From: Rhododendron vialii | Taxonomy: Eukaryota > Streptophyta > Magnoliopsida > Ericales > Ericaceae | Direction of reading: 5' to 3' | Length of the DNA: 64,000 nucleotides | Assembly (NCBI RefSeq): GCF_030253575.1 | Contig: NC_080562.1 | Location: 30,583,852 to 30,647,851 of the forward strand | Part shown: positions 50,701-60,181 of the stretch, piece by piece | How positions within the stretch are numbered: position 1 is the stretch's first letter | Layout of the letters: each line of letters opens with the position of its first letter | Translations under genes and position numbers: made by a program | Notes under the pieces: generated by a model | Seen by the model: the letters and a program-made list of their open reading frames with translations, nothing else | Told to the model about the DNA's origin: nothing | The model's database searches: none

Positions 50701-53700
50701 GTTACAAACAAAATTCATTTTTCCTGGTAAAAAAAGCAGAAGCAGTATACATTAAGGGGAAAACTAATATTGTTCCTGAGCAAAGAAATTACATAGTTCA
50801 ACCAAGCAATCAATATTGTGACGAAAGGATCGAATAGGCTAAGTCAAAAGAAATCACAATTGTAGGCATGTAAATTTAAATTTGTCTACGTACAACAATA
50901 CTAGAAGACCTTTATAACTTGTGGGAGAAACTGCACCATGTATCCTTAAAATACATAAGTTGTTATTCCCTACCCGGATGATGCATTTACCTTCACGAAG
51001 TTACATTGAAAGTGATGGCATGGGTTCCTTTCGGGTGTTTGTTGGTGTCTTACCAACTTTTGGATTTTTTTCTTTTTGTTTTTAAAAAAGTGAGGTGAGG
51101 TGAGGTGTAGTGATAGGTGAGGTGCTACTGTTTGTGCATGATGCTCCATGGTGTATCACTACAGGGTTTCTGTTTTGTATCATTTTTATTAATGATATGG
51201 GAACTCTTTGCTGATCAAAAAAAAGAGTGATGGCACGATGATTGTCTTGTGCAATGGAGCTCGGAAAATACACGAACCATATGCAACTTAGATGCATAAT
51301 TTGATCCTTTTCACCGGTTTTCAATCTACGGTGCTTCATCAGAACAAAAAAATAATAATAATACAACCATGTCAACTCTTTGGAGAAGGATCAAGAAAAA
51401 CAGGTTTAGAATTTCCGAGAAAAGCTCCAAGATAAATATTTTTGTGACAAATTTACACCTGCCCTCTCTATGAGATTTCTAATGTACAGTGTTTAAGAAC
51501 TGAATGTCTCCAGCCTCCTATACAAAATCGAACCAATAGCTATTTTTTACCGAGAAGAATGCCCACACAATTTTCCACTAACGGAAGGATCAATGGAATT
51601 AAGTATATGAATGTGGAATTGTAACATAACAAGTTACAATATAAGTATATAACAGCCCCTACGGAACAACCTTAGTGTAGAAGCGATTATCTAGAGCTTC
51701 ATAAATTCAAAATTCAGGCATAACGTATAATGATATGTAATGGCACATTACCACTAGTTGTAGGTTGAGAGCGCACAGCCATTCTTTTAGTTTCACTCTA
51801 AAGCTTACACCTTTTGATTTACTTGAACTGTTGGACGAACAATCTGTAACATAATGATCCTCCGTTGAGACCACATGTGTGCCAAGTAAATCACACCTTG
51901 CATGCTAGCTGACCCTTTATTAATTATTGGTGCATCAATAACCATAAAATTATTGTAACAGTTTTCATGGCCAAAATGTCATTTCAAGCCGTCCTAAAAT
52001 ATATCTCAATATTCTTTCTAGAAATTGGATAAGCAGTTTTGATGGCCTAAGTGTCAATTTTCAAGCAGTCGTAAAATATCTTTCTGGTGTTCTGCAGATT
52101 GTTGTCCTCCTAAAAACCAATGTCACGAGCGTGAATTGCTAGTTAATTCAACAAGCTTCTCAAAATTTTCTGCAGGTGCAGTTGGAAACCAACACAATAA
52201 AATACCCATGTGGAACTACATAATATGTTAAACATTGCCCTTAGTCCACCCAACCACACAAAATAATAATGAACCTCAAACCAGCTAACAAGTTCAAAGA
52301 AAAAATTGCAAATTGATAGAACAGCGAATAAAAACACATACAAATCCACCTATGGGGTCTTGAGTTTAAACACCACATCAACAATTGGAAAACAATGTAA
52401 TACAATACAGCAAAATCGCTTATAGTTGTAGGTGTGGAAATTTTAGAACATAAAAATGCAATTGACTTGCATTGACCTATACGTGAAAAAAATCATTCCC
52501 AGATAGGGAAAAAAGAAAAAAGGGATGAGTGTGAGTCTCCAGCAATAATTAACAGTGCTAATTACCACTATGCAGAGGACATTGCAACATGATTTGGAGA
52601 AGCATAACATATGAACAAGCCTCTGTATAGCACAGTATTTGCTCTCCTACCTCAGTAACTAAGCCAAATATTCCACTATAATCACACCCAAAAGAGATGC
52701 TTCCAAGTGAAGATGTCAATCATGAGACTAGCATTATCTTCAATTTGTTTCATATGCACTTCATTGACCCCTCCTAACATAACTATATATATCATGGAAC
52801 CAAGCAGCCAAAGACACAAGAACCTCCTCAAATACTTGCAAAATTTGTAGCCAACCTCAAGCATAGCCACTTTGTTATTTTTCAAGCCAAACCTCCATGG
52901 CACCAGAACAAGTAACTTTAAAATATTACGTTAGCATTAATTCTTCTTCAAGCAGATTCATTTAAGCACTTATAATTTAAAAACACGAAAGATGTGGTAC
53001 TTGCTTGATGGATGATACCAACGGATCCCTCTCCTACTTTTCAGTACATAAGGCATTTCATCTGAAATTAGCCTTGATAAAGGTGATGACACTAAAAGTG
53101 TCAGCAAAACCAACATAGCAAGTCATGTCAGGAATCAGTATTATTGTTATCCTCAAGAAGCTCTTGCTTTGCCAGTTCAAGTCACTTTAAAAAACTGGTT
53201 AATAGGCAGATTAAGGGGCTCAGAAACAATTTCATGAGCAAACTTTTTGAACCATGTACCTTAAGTTTATTAAGATGACTTTTCCAGTAGATGCGAAATC
53301 CTTCATATGATATGGGAAAGAAGGTATGTAAGATGAGAATGATAACAGTTACACCCTGCGTGAGAAGTAGAAAATAGTCAAAGCAAAGGTTTACAAACAT
53401 AGTACAATAATACTAGCAATAATAATAAAAACAGTACTAAAACAGTTAAAAGATACAACAATCCGTTGGGAAAACTAAAGTGTTACCTCGTAAACAAGAG
53501 ACTCTACACCAGTTAAGTATGGCAATTCTCCTAGAAAGTAATACTCTCTATTACTGCAAGAATCTTCAGAATACTTATGGCACCACATCGGCTTCTGCGC
53601 AGATTAAACAACCCACGCATAACTAATTATTATCTCACAAAAATGCGAGGGTTGATTTTCCGAAAACAGAGAATAAATAGCACGTTCTTCATCTCTTACT

Positions 53701-56700
53701 TCAAAAAGGACCCCATGACAGATTGACAGGATATAGATAGAAAAGAAAAAAACACAGGAGTAACGTAAACTATACTAACCTCAAGGAAATTTAGAACTAT
53801 CAAAGCAAAATAATTAAGGGCCCAAAGAAAATCCAATCGAATATATATGAAGTAAATCTTTGCTGCAGTTTCATAGCTTGACTGATCCAGAATTTGCTCA
53901 GGTAGACCAACACCATCTTCAGCCTGTAAATGCATCATAAATCACTCAGGAAGAGTAAGGCAATGGAAAACAAAAAACTCTGAACTTAAAAAGCAACCAT
54001 CTGTATTCAACAAATAGTTTTAGGAAAACAGGCAATTCCCCCAAGTTACTACTCCAGTAAACAATCTTCCTTGGGACATGGATATTTCCAGGTAAAATAC
54101 CTTAAGACAGTGAAAGCGTTGTGAAAACCAACATAGCTTAGTTACTGAGTTGTTTCACAAGAGCACAGTTTGTTTGAAAAATCAACAACCAAACTTATCT
54201 TACTGGCATGTTAGATAAGAATATCCCTACCCCATTATATGTTACTCCCTACAACACATATGGTTTGTCCATTTTATACAGTCATGCTTAAACAGATCAA
54301 TCAAAAACGCATTGTCGTTAATGATTTTTCATTTCTTTTTCCTTTTATTGGGTAGAACCCTACTCATCCAGGTACACATTCTACCCATCCCTAGTACTCA
54401 GGGGCTCATATGTTACATGGTCTTAGGTAGGACTCAGGGGGTGTTCCGGTTTCTTGGAAAAACAACTTTTAGAAAAAGAAGGTAATTTCAAGCTCAAAAA
54501 TCATGTGTTTACGCAAATAATTTTCCTACCAATATGGATCTTGTTTGATAGATCTCATTAAGATCTTTTAAACGGTGCAAAAAAAATTGAAAAAATATTT
54601 TTCATTTTCATTATATTTGAGTTTGAAATTACCTTCGTTTGAAAAAAAAAAAATACTTTTTTTAAAAGTGGAACACCACCTCAACCCAAAAACTAGCTAT
54701 TGAAAAGAGGATGTTGTGACACTTCTACACTTCACATTGCTTTCATACCCCAAGGATGTGGAACTTCGCTTCAATGGAGTACTCCATTTCCTCAAATCAT
54801 GTTAAACATTACTTATAGAACTCAATCCCGAAAGCTAGTTAGTTAAGTGAGGATACCCTCATGCTTAAACACAGCACATTAATTTTCATACACATGCGAT
54901 GGCGAATTTCGCTTTACACCCTTCCTCACGCGGAGCATGCTCACTTGGTCACTCGGATGCAACTGTCGCGTGTAGGCAACGGACACTCACCCTAAAACTA
55001 GCATGACTCAACCCCAGAATGGCCAAAACTAGCTATTAAAGTCAGGATGTCTTCACACTTACATATTGCACATTACTATCATATGTGGGGCTTCACTTCA
55101 CAAACACAGGTTGGACAGTAGTAAAAGAGAGTAATAATGTTAGGTGGGAGGCCAAATTCCACTTCAATTACGAGATAAGTGCCCAAGTCCACCTCAATTA
55201 CGTGAAAAGTACCCAATCTTTTGAACAATGACGGCTAAGCTATTCAAAATATGAATAGGAACATATTGCACGACAAGTTTGTTCCCGAGTGACCTAGAAT
55301 TCTTGCGAGGAAAGGCACCTCATTTAATCTCTCTATTACATGCTTGCTCACTATGGGATCAAAGTGCCTCTAGCTGACCACCTTGGTTGGGCAGCACTAA
55401 CGGTGCTCTATCTTGTAGTTAGTACAGTAAGACTTTAATGCTCATCCTGTCACCAAAGTGACATCATTAAGAACTAGGCTCAACTTGTTATCCTACAGTT
55501 TCAAAAAGTGAGAACTTTTATTGGAATAGTTTGAATGTTCTTGTTTTTGTAGATGAATCACGAAGACAAAAACAAAAAACAAATATTCACACAGATAAAA
55601 CCATTTACTAGTTTCAGTTTAAGGATGGCTTTCACGAGATGAAGACTACTAGACGAAATTCATCATGAAACAGGAAAATAAAATCCATTCAGTACCGGAA
55701 ACTCTCTCTCACACACTAGAGGACAGAACCCGCAAGTACCCTTTAAAGTTTAAATAACATAATCAAGAGATCTGGAGAGACTGTGGTGGCTCATAGGGGA
55801 AGAGCATTACAGGCCAAGGTCTCTTCTATCATTGATGGGAGTGTTTGGAAGTGGCCTAGGCAACGTAACAGGGCTATTATGGAAATTATGAGGGAAACTC
55901 CTGATGGGTTTCTGCCATCTCCATCTGCTAGGGACACGGTTATATGGACTCTAACTGCAGATGGTAAATATACTGCCAAATCTGCTTGGGAGGCGTGTAG
56001 GCACCGAAATCCCATTCAACCTTGGCATGCTATTGCGTGGTTTGGTTATGGAGTTCCTAGATGGAGCTTTATTGAGTGGCTGACTGTTTTGGGGAGATTG
56101 CCTAAATTTTGAAGCAAAGTTGGATGATTCGTAAACACCCTTTCCGATATCAGATTGAGATGATTTTTTACAAGGACCCTAAACGAAGTATTTTGAACAA
56201 AATTAGCGGCTCCAATCATTTTTGTGGGATCCAAGACGGGCGCAAAAGCGATCTGTGTACCTGTAGCAGCGTTCTTAAAGACATAAGCACCAAACGCTTT
56301 CAAAGAAAAACCAAGAACCAGTGCCAGATGCAGAACTTATATCTAGTAGGGACCCAAACCATATGTAATCTAAATTGACAACAAAAAGTACACTTTATAA
56401 GCATATATTGCCAATTGCTAGGTCCTCTAAAGAAAAGAGACGAGATTGTGTGCATATATACAGCCGCTATTTAATTTTATATATACGTGGCCAAAAAATG
56501 ATGGATAACATGAAATTATGGGAAACTTTTCCACATGTATATAGGGATTTAAAGATTTTATTTTCGCCGTAGAACTTGCAGAGGCCATTCCAATAAAAAT
56601 AAAAAATAAAATCCAATTACTATGCGGAAATATTTAGACTTGTGCACGGCACCCGGCTTGCGGCCCCCCCTGCCAAGAACAACAATTGTTTATAACATGC

Positions 56701-56923
56701 GGTATAAAATGCGGGTGCGTATACTATAAACCTATAGTCACGCATTTTATGGGACATGGAGGATTAGACAAACCAGATCAACAAGTGCGGCGGCTTTCTG
56801 ATAAAGCGAGCCCTGAGAGATGGCGTCTGATCTTCGAAGGAAATGCGCCGACTCATCTCTCCACCTGCTAAAGGTGCTTTTGAGGCCGCCGCTGCTTTCT
56901 CCACCGAGCAGAGCTTTCTCCAT
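28446..56923 (-). CDS. TPC1: Two-pore cation channel TPC1 (vacuolar SV channel), 23 exons
   Basis: Minus-strand exons: 56923-56774, 53923-53780, 53594-53487, 53355-53260, 50670-50540, 46900-46840, 46342-46176, 43926-43821, 43635-43558, 41536-41475, 40623-40551, 39442-39377, 39286-39143, 36513-36456, 35592-35485, 34404-34341, 32704-32536, 32219-32155, 31685-31595, 30501-30415, 29566-29489, 28656-28622, 28533-28446. All have GT/AG borders and joined phases, giving 742 residues (Arabidopsis TPC1 has 733). It conducts cations across the tonoplast, gated by voltage and calcium. Features: N-terminal EKALL, where Arabidopsis has its dileucine vacuole-sorting signal; two six-helix Shaker-like units; filter [10 protein letters not shown]; two linker EF-hands ([12 protein letters not shown], about 345-356; DDSHDFKINMDE, about 386-397); unit II S4 with Arg541, 547, 550 and 553; filter II VMNDW (638-642); C-terminal [10 protein letters not shown]. 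Luminal sensor residues E249, D250, D464 and E538 are kept, while N467 and N616 replace acidic residues. No break is seen. Confidence 0.97.
31882..32093. mobile_element. Stowaway-like MITE in a TPC1 intron
   Basis: Ends CTCACTTTGTCCCATATTC and the inverted AAATAGGGACGGAGCGAA are flanked by TA. It is 212 bp, more diverged than the other copies, and lies between the exons for the NDYLLF segment and the FGGIVHAGN segment. Confidence 0.7.
33184..33533. mobile_element. Stowaway-like MITE in a TPC1 intron
   Basis: Ends CTCCCTCCATTCCTATTTG and the inverted CAAATTGGAACGGAGGGAG are flanked by TA. It is 350 bp long and contains a (GT)n(GA)n run at 33314-33348. Confidence 0.88.
36264..36308. repeat. 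(GA)n microsatellite
   Basis: A run of about 43 bp of GA in the TPC1 intron between the exons at 35485-35592 and 36456-36513. Confidence 0.9.
36921..37158. mobile_element. Stowaway-like MITE in a TPC1 intron
   Basis: Ends CTCCCTCCATCCCACTTTA and the inverted AAAGTGGGACGGAGGGAG are flanked by TA; 238 bp. Its interior (CAATATGGATCTTGTTTGAT) is shared with the different MITE at 54440-54677. Confidence 0.88.
37420..37727 (+). mobile_element. LINE-like 3' terminal fragment with poly-A tail
   Basis: The sequence ends CAATAAGATTTATTACTTAC and an A run of about 18 at 37709-37726, as LINE insertions in plants do. There is no recognisable coding part, so the assignment rests on the tail and layout. 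Confidence 0.5.
37890..38280. repeat. 168-bp tandem duplication with CT microsatellites
   Basis: The segment CAATTAAAAGATCGAATGTA... to GGAGGATGGTCTCTCT at 37923 recurs at 38091, a period of 168 bp. The shorter unit TTATGGGAGGATGGTCTCT occurs a third time at 38212. Each copy ends in a CT run (38021-38044, 38187-38207, 38226-38265), which suggests slippage or unequal exchange through the microsatellite. It lies in a TPC1 intron. Confidence 0.85.
38720..38748. repeat. (GA)n microsatellite
   Basis: A GA run of about 28 bp in the same TPC1 intron as the 37890-38280 duplication. Confidence 0.9.
45520..45800 (-). mobile_element. TRIM/LTR-like fragment with primer-binding site
   Basis: On the minus strand TTAACATGGTATCTAAGC (about 45671-45688) resembles an initiator-tRNA primer-binding site (TGGTATCAGAGC) just inside an LTR, preceded by CCACATTGGTAAGATTG. 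Downstream on that strand are ACGTGCAAGCGGGGGAG-type sequences known from plant TRIM interiors. The boundaries are not resolved. Confidence 0.45.
46516..46795 (+). mobile_element. Miniature LTR retrotransposon (TRIM-like)
   Basis: A 73-bp repeat TGTTGAAGTTATAAATAATA...GGTTAACA (46516-46588) recurs at about 46730-46790 (TTGAAGGTATAGATAATAAA...TTTTAGATGAG). Eight bases after the first copy is TGGTATCAGAGCA (46597-46609), a match to the initiator tRNA-Met primer-binding site. GTGGGGGCCGAGGGGG just before the second copy looks like a polypurine tract. The interior is only about 140 bp and non-coding. It lies in the short TPC1 intron before the filter-I exon, and the second LTR is cut short. Confidence 0.65.
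47319..47650. repeat. 166-bp tandem duplication in a TPC1 intron
   Basis: ATCCAAATTATGCTTTCCCC at 47321 and ATCCAAATTGTGCTTTCCCA at 47487 start two copies of a unit that also share GTGCTAGCCTCTATTCAGC and GTTGAGGATTTTACATGC. The copies differ at many sites, so the duplication is old. Confidence 0.85.
48153..48345 (-). mobile_element. tRNA-derived SINE copy 2
   Basis: On the minus strand an A-box-like TTGGTCAAGTGGGAGC and a B-box-like GCAGGTTTGACTTCC are spaced as in a tRNA. They are followed by the family body (GTTAATTTTAGAGCCC, GTCGAGTTGCACGAAAGC, CCGGACACC) and an A/T-rich tail. It lies in a TPC1 intron, immediately left of the hAT element. Confidence 0.6.
48371..49053. mobile_element. Non-autonomous hAT element, perfect 8-bp TSD
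   Basis: The termini TAGAGGTGTC and GACACCTCTA are exact inverted repeats, flanked on both sides by GCATTCAA (48363-48370 and 49054-49061), the 8-bp duplication of hAT transposons. The subterminal regions are packed with GGCACGGCACG-type repeats in both halves, probably transposase-binding sites. A 27-bp unit (GAATGCATATGATTGATAG...) is duplicated in the middle. It is 683 bp with no transposase, in the longest TPC1 intron. Confidence 0.92.
49441..49660 (+). mobile_element. Degenerate TRIM-like copy
   Basis: CTCAAGCTTTTAGATGAGCC at 49452 and CGCTAACAACTTGAACTTCT at 49608 correspond to the LTR segments of the element at 46516-46795, in the same orientation and with a similar spacing. The primer-binding site is degraded. 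Confidence 0.45.
51085..51225 (+). mobile_element. LINE-like 3' end with short poly-A
   Basis: GTGAGGTGAGGTGAGGTGTA is followed by TTTATTAATGATATGGGAAC and CTTTGCTGATCAAAAAAAA, the form of a truncated LINE tail. No coding sequence remains. Confidence 0.4.
54440..54677. mobile_element. Foldback MITE in TPC1 intron 1
   Basis: The termini GGTGTTCC and GGAACACC are followed by paired subterminal sequence (AAGGTAATTTCAAGCTCAAA at 54479 against TTTGAGTTTGAAATTACCTT at 54608). The middle shares CCAATATGGATCTTGTTTGA with the Stowaway-like MITE at 36921-37158. Confidence 0.75.
55771..56130 (+). mobile_element. LINE ORF2 zinc-binding fragment in TPC1 intron 1
   Basis: The plus strand encodes [45 protein letters not shown], then the RT zinc-binding domain [18 protein letters not shown] to [17 protein letters not shown]. 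It is from the same family as the 8400-12600 LINE (compare 10749-11105) but keeps an open frame of 109 codons. It is truncated at both ends. Confidence 0.85.
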
Positions 56924-57041
56924 AGTATTTTCTTCACGGAGCGAGAGAGTACAATCGCATGTGGGTGGATGAATCCGTTGCGCGTATGGCAGGAAGTTTG
57001 AATCGATGGATAAGAATTCAGAACTACACAGTACACAAGCG

Positions 57042-57074
<33 letters not shown>

Positions 57075-57150
57075 TGGCAGTTGAGCTGGGAAATCCAGAG
57101 ATTATACGTGTCAAATAGGTCGGCAAATTTGATAGAGTACATACGGAGGG
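56924..57150 (-). promoter_or_regulatory. TPC1 5' leader and proximal promoter
   Basis: The stretch upstream of the ATG at 56923 is leader-like and carries a (GA)n run at 57043-57072 (CT on the coding strand). Frames open through it only give low-complexity SLSLSLSL residues before MEKALLGG, which aligns with known TPC1 N-termini. No TATA box was assigned with confidence. Confidence 0.45.
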
Positions 57151-58041
57151 CTATAAGGGGGGGATAATATGGTGTCGCCGTGTCGGGCCTGTCGGCAGTA
57201 TTCGTGTCTGACGAAAATGCGAATTTTAAAATGGGGGCTCAAAATGAGCTGGCCCGGTCTGATATTTTAATATTATTGGCGATTTCATAGACACGACAAG
57301 TAGTACTATTGGAGTTTGTATTCATTCTTTTTCTACATGGGTGCCGGAGCAATGGGAGGTTCTTATACTACGTCCGATGGTTTAAGAGTTGATTGCGAAG
57401 CTCGTGCCATGCATTTTACTTGAAATTTGATTGAAAAGGTATATGCATTTTTTTCATACTCATTTAGCTTAATATTTTTTCATGCAATATTATACTAAAG
57501 TTTGTCAACGTCCTAATCTTTTGTGAATTTACATGTGCGCACTAGTCTTTTTTTTATTGATCTTGTTTTATTCGAAAGGAAATTTTGTCTAAGGCTTCTT
57601 AAGCATTTACACCTTAGTAGCGTGCTCCAACATATTTCATTGTTTGGTGACATAAAAGCATATTTTTCACCATTTTAGGGCAAGTGTTACCTCGCTCACT
57701 TTTAGAGAGAGAGCATTATGTCTTTTACTCTTGTGTCTTCATTTGCATTTGGATGAATTGAATCTTGTATTTAATTATCTTTGTTCAATCTAAAGAAATA
57801 CTCTAATAATCCATGTATTCTCTCTTTAGGTTGATTATTTTGCATAAAAATCTTCATTTTACTAAATCCATACATTCATGTCAATGAATCTACATGGTCG
57901 CACATTACCGGAGTCATTCTAAAGTGGAGATCGAAATGTTTTACTTGAGCAGTCCATGGAGTCAAGAAGGGACACGGGGTGCTAGGCAAGAAGTGGAGTT
58001 AAGTGTGACTTGGGGTTAAAGTTGGTAATTCCAAGCTTGTA
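57151..58041. other. Upstream DNA of TPC1, no gene seen
   Basis: G+C-richer up to about 57260, then A+T-rich. No coding pattern or element boundary was recognised. Confidence 0.4.
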
Positions 58042-58310
58042 CTGCCTTCGTCCCTTTTTTAGTATCCAATTACGTAACTCCTACTTATTAATAAGATATC
58101 ATCATTAAACTTTTTATATTAACTCCACTTTCCATAACTAGAGACATTATTATTATATTTTTGCTTGCTAACTTTTAAAAAATAAATCTACTTTTAGGAG
58201 CAAAATAAAAAACAAGTATCTATTTTTTTCCAGTAACTTTAGAAAATGTACACTTACTACGGACCAGCTTCGAAATTAAATATTGGACTTTAATAAAGGA
58301 ACGGAGGGAG
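58042..58310. mobile_element. Stowaway-like MITE upstream of TPC1
   Basis: Ends CTGCCTTCGTCCCTTTTTT and the inverted AAAGGAACGGAGGGAG are flanked by TA; 269 bp. The left end has two changes from the usual CTCCCTCCGT. Confidence 0.8.
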
Positions 58311-59527
58311 TAGTCTATAAGTTTCTACGTATATCTCGGTGTTTGCATTCTTTAGTTTTATTGTTCTTTACATAGATTGCTTATTTGAATTACTTCGTAC
58401 AAAGAATGGTTAGTTGAGTTGCGTTGTTGATTGCTTTATGTTTAAATTGGTAGTCCTATTCACCGGACTTCCCAGTAAGGTCTTAGCATTATTTCAGGGT
58501 AAGTACACTTAACTGTTAAGTTCTAATGGGTTTTGGTGTCCTCACAACTTTAAAAAGCCTTGTATAAGATAGGATGACGATTTATTAGTTACAGCACACA
58601 ATTTATACTTCACCAAGGGATGTGAGACTAGCCCCGGCTGACCTCTTTGGTCACCGATCAGACAGTCCCTGCACAGGTCCCAACCGTCCGTAGGTCGGTC
58701 GACCATTAAACTCCCAGGAGCGAGGCGTCACAATTTCAATATAGGTTAGGCCCATGCAAAAAACCCGTCCACCCGCGGACCCGACCTCAAGGGTCTCGGG
58801 CGGGGTCAAATATGTGGTTCGAACGGGTGCGAGTTCACTTTCTGTTAAAAATCAGATTTTGGTTTGGGGTTCGGGTTGGTGCGTTCCTTACCCGTAGGGT
58901 CGGACCCGACCCAACCCAACCCAACCCAACCTGAAGTATTTGGGTGTGTAGTTGGGTATGGTTGTAGAATGACTCTATGACATAACATGCTAGTCATGAC
59001 TCATGAGCGACAAAAGAAGCGAATTTCATTTTCATTAAATAGATAATAAAAAAAGAGTTTAAAAATACATGGAGTAATTTTTAAGTTCTTTTAAAAAATT
59101 CAGATGTGGCTACGGTTGCTTTTTCAATGTGGACAAGTGGGTTCTAGATTCGTACTTTTCCGGTAGCAAAATATGTTATCCGGGATTCCGGGGTGGGGCA
59201 AAATAAAAGTCGTTAATTGAGACACAATTGATTATTAGGACCCACCACTTTAGGTTGTTTCCGACTAGGTCCTTTTCCACATTTGGCATCAATCTGCCAA
59301 TATGTACCCAAAAAACGATAAAAAACAGGAAGACCACACCATGCGTGTCGGCTCTTACATTCTGAGCCTTAAAGTAATGAACGGACATTACATCCAATAG
59401 CCCCAATGTCACACCCCAAAATGGTAGCAACCGGCTATGAACCACAAAATTCAAACTCGTAGAACATACAGTCTAAAAAGAAATTAAATTAAATTCCAAA
59501 TCAATGAACTACTAAACAACCAATCAT
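58311..59527. repeat. Repeat-rich DNA with a CCCAA array
   Basis: Near 58740-58990 the sequence is rich in GGGTCGG/CCGACCC motifs and has four to five CCCAA units in a row (58910-58932), much like the subterminal arrays of plant hAT-type MITEs, but no paired ends were found. The rest holds no recognisable gene. Confidence 0.45.
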
Positions 59528-59790
59528 TTGTTTTTAGATAGTTGGCCTCCGTGAAATTCGAACATGCGACCTCATGGTCAACTCCTTGGGTTTGTCGGCT
59601 CAAAACATTTTTCAAAAAACAGATGACCAAGCGAGCTTGCATGCACCTCGACTGATTCCGTGGCCTTGAAGTTAACGGCTGGACAAATATCCAGTGACCC
59701 CAAGGTTTGAAATTATTGGCCTTCGTAGAATTCCAACGTACGACTCCTTAAAAGACAAACCATTTAGTTATTTTCACATGCTCACTTGAC
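59528..59790 (-). mobile_element. tRNA-derived SINE copies 3 and 4 (tandem pieces)
   Basis: The minus-strand B-box-like ATGTTCGAATTTCACGGAGG lies near 59548-59567 in the first piece. A second piece at 59605-59790 has GTTGGAATTCTACGAAGGCC and the family body TTTCAAACCTTGGGGTCACT, GTTAACTTCAAGGCC and GTCGAGGTGCATGCAAGC. They match copies 1 and 2. Confidence 0.55.
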
Positions 59791-59995
59791 GCTCAAACAT
59801 TATCCACACAGTAAACCAAAATCCCAAAATTTTGCAGCCACATTGAGATTTGGTACGCAAATGCCACATATAAGTTTATAACCAACATTAAAAGCTACTA
59901 CAAACAAAACCTTCAACCAATCTTGTCCATGCAACTTCGATGCGAGCTTCAAATCAGAAGCAGCACATGAAACCTGCTATGTTACAATACTTTTG

Positions 59996-60181
59996 TGTCC
60001 AACACTTGTGTACCACCTTATGTGGGACCATTTCGAGGTCCCACAAATGATTTAAGCCGTTCAATTTATTCAAAAATTTTACAGGGACCTTTCAAAAAAT
60101 ATTTTGAAATTGAAAGATTCGGAATATTTGTGTGGGACCTCAAAATGGGTTTCACATAAGATGGTGTACAAGTGTTGTACC
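59996..60181. mobile_element. Foldback MITE
   Basis: GTCCAACACTTGTGTACCAC (59998) pairs with GATGGTGTACAAGTGTTGTA near the right side, and the arms continue through ACCTTATGTGGGACC and GAGGTCCCACA. Arms of about 55 bp enclose a loop of about 75 bp. A target duplication was not resolved. Confidence 0.7.

Noticed and set aside
55783..56112. 109-codon open frame as a host gene
   Set aside because: Its RT zinc-binding domain shows it is a LINE fragment in a TPC1 intron.
58905..58935. Telomere-like repeat
   Set aside because: The unit is CCCAA, not the plant telomere CCCTAAA, and it lies in a hAT-like GGGTCGG array.
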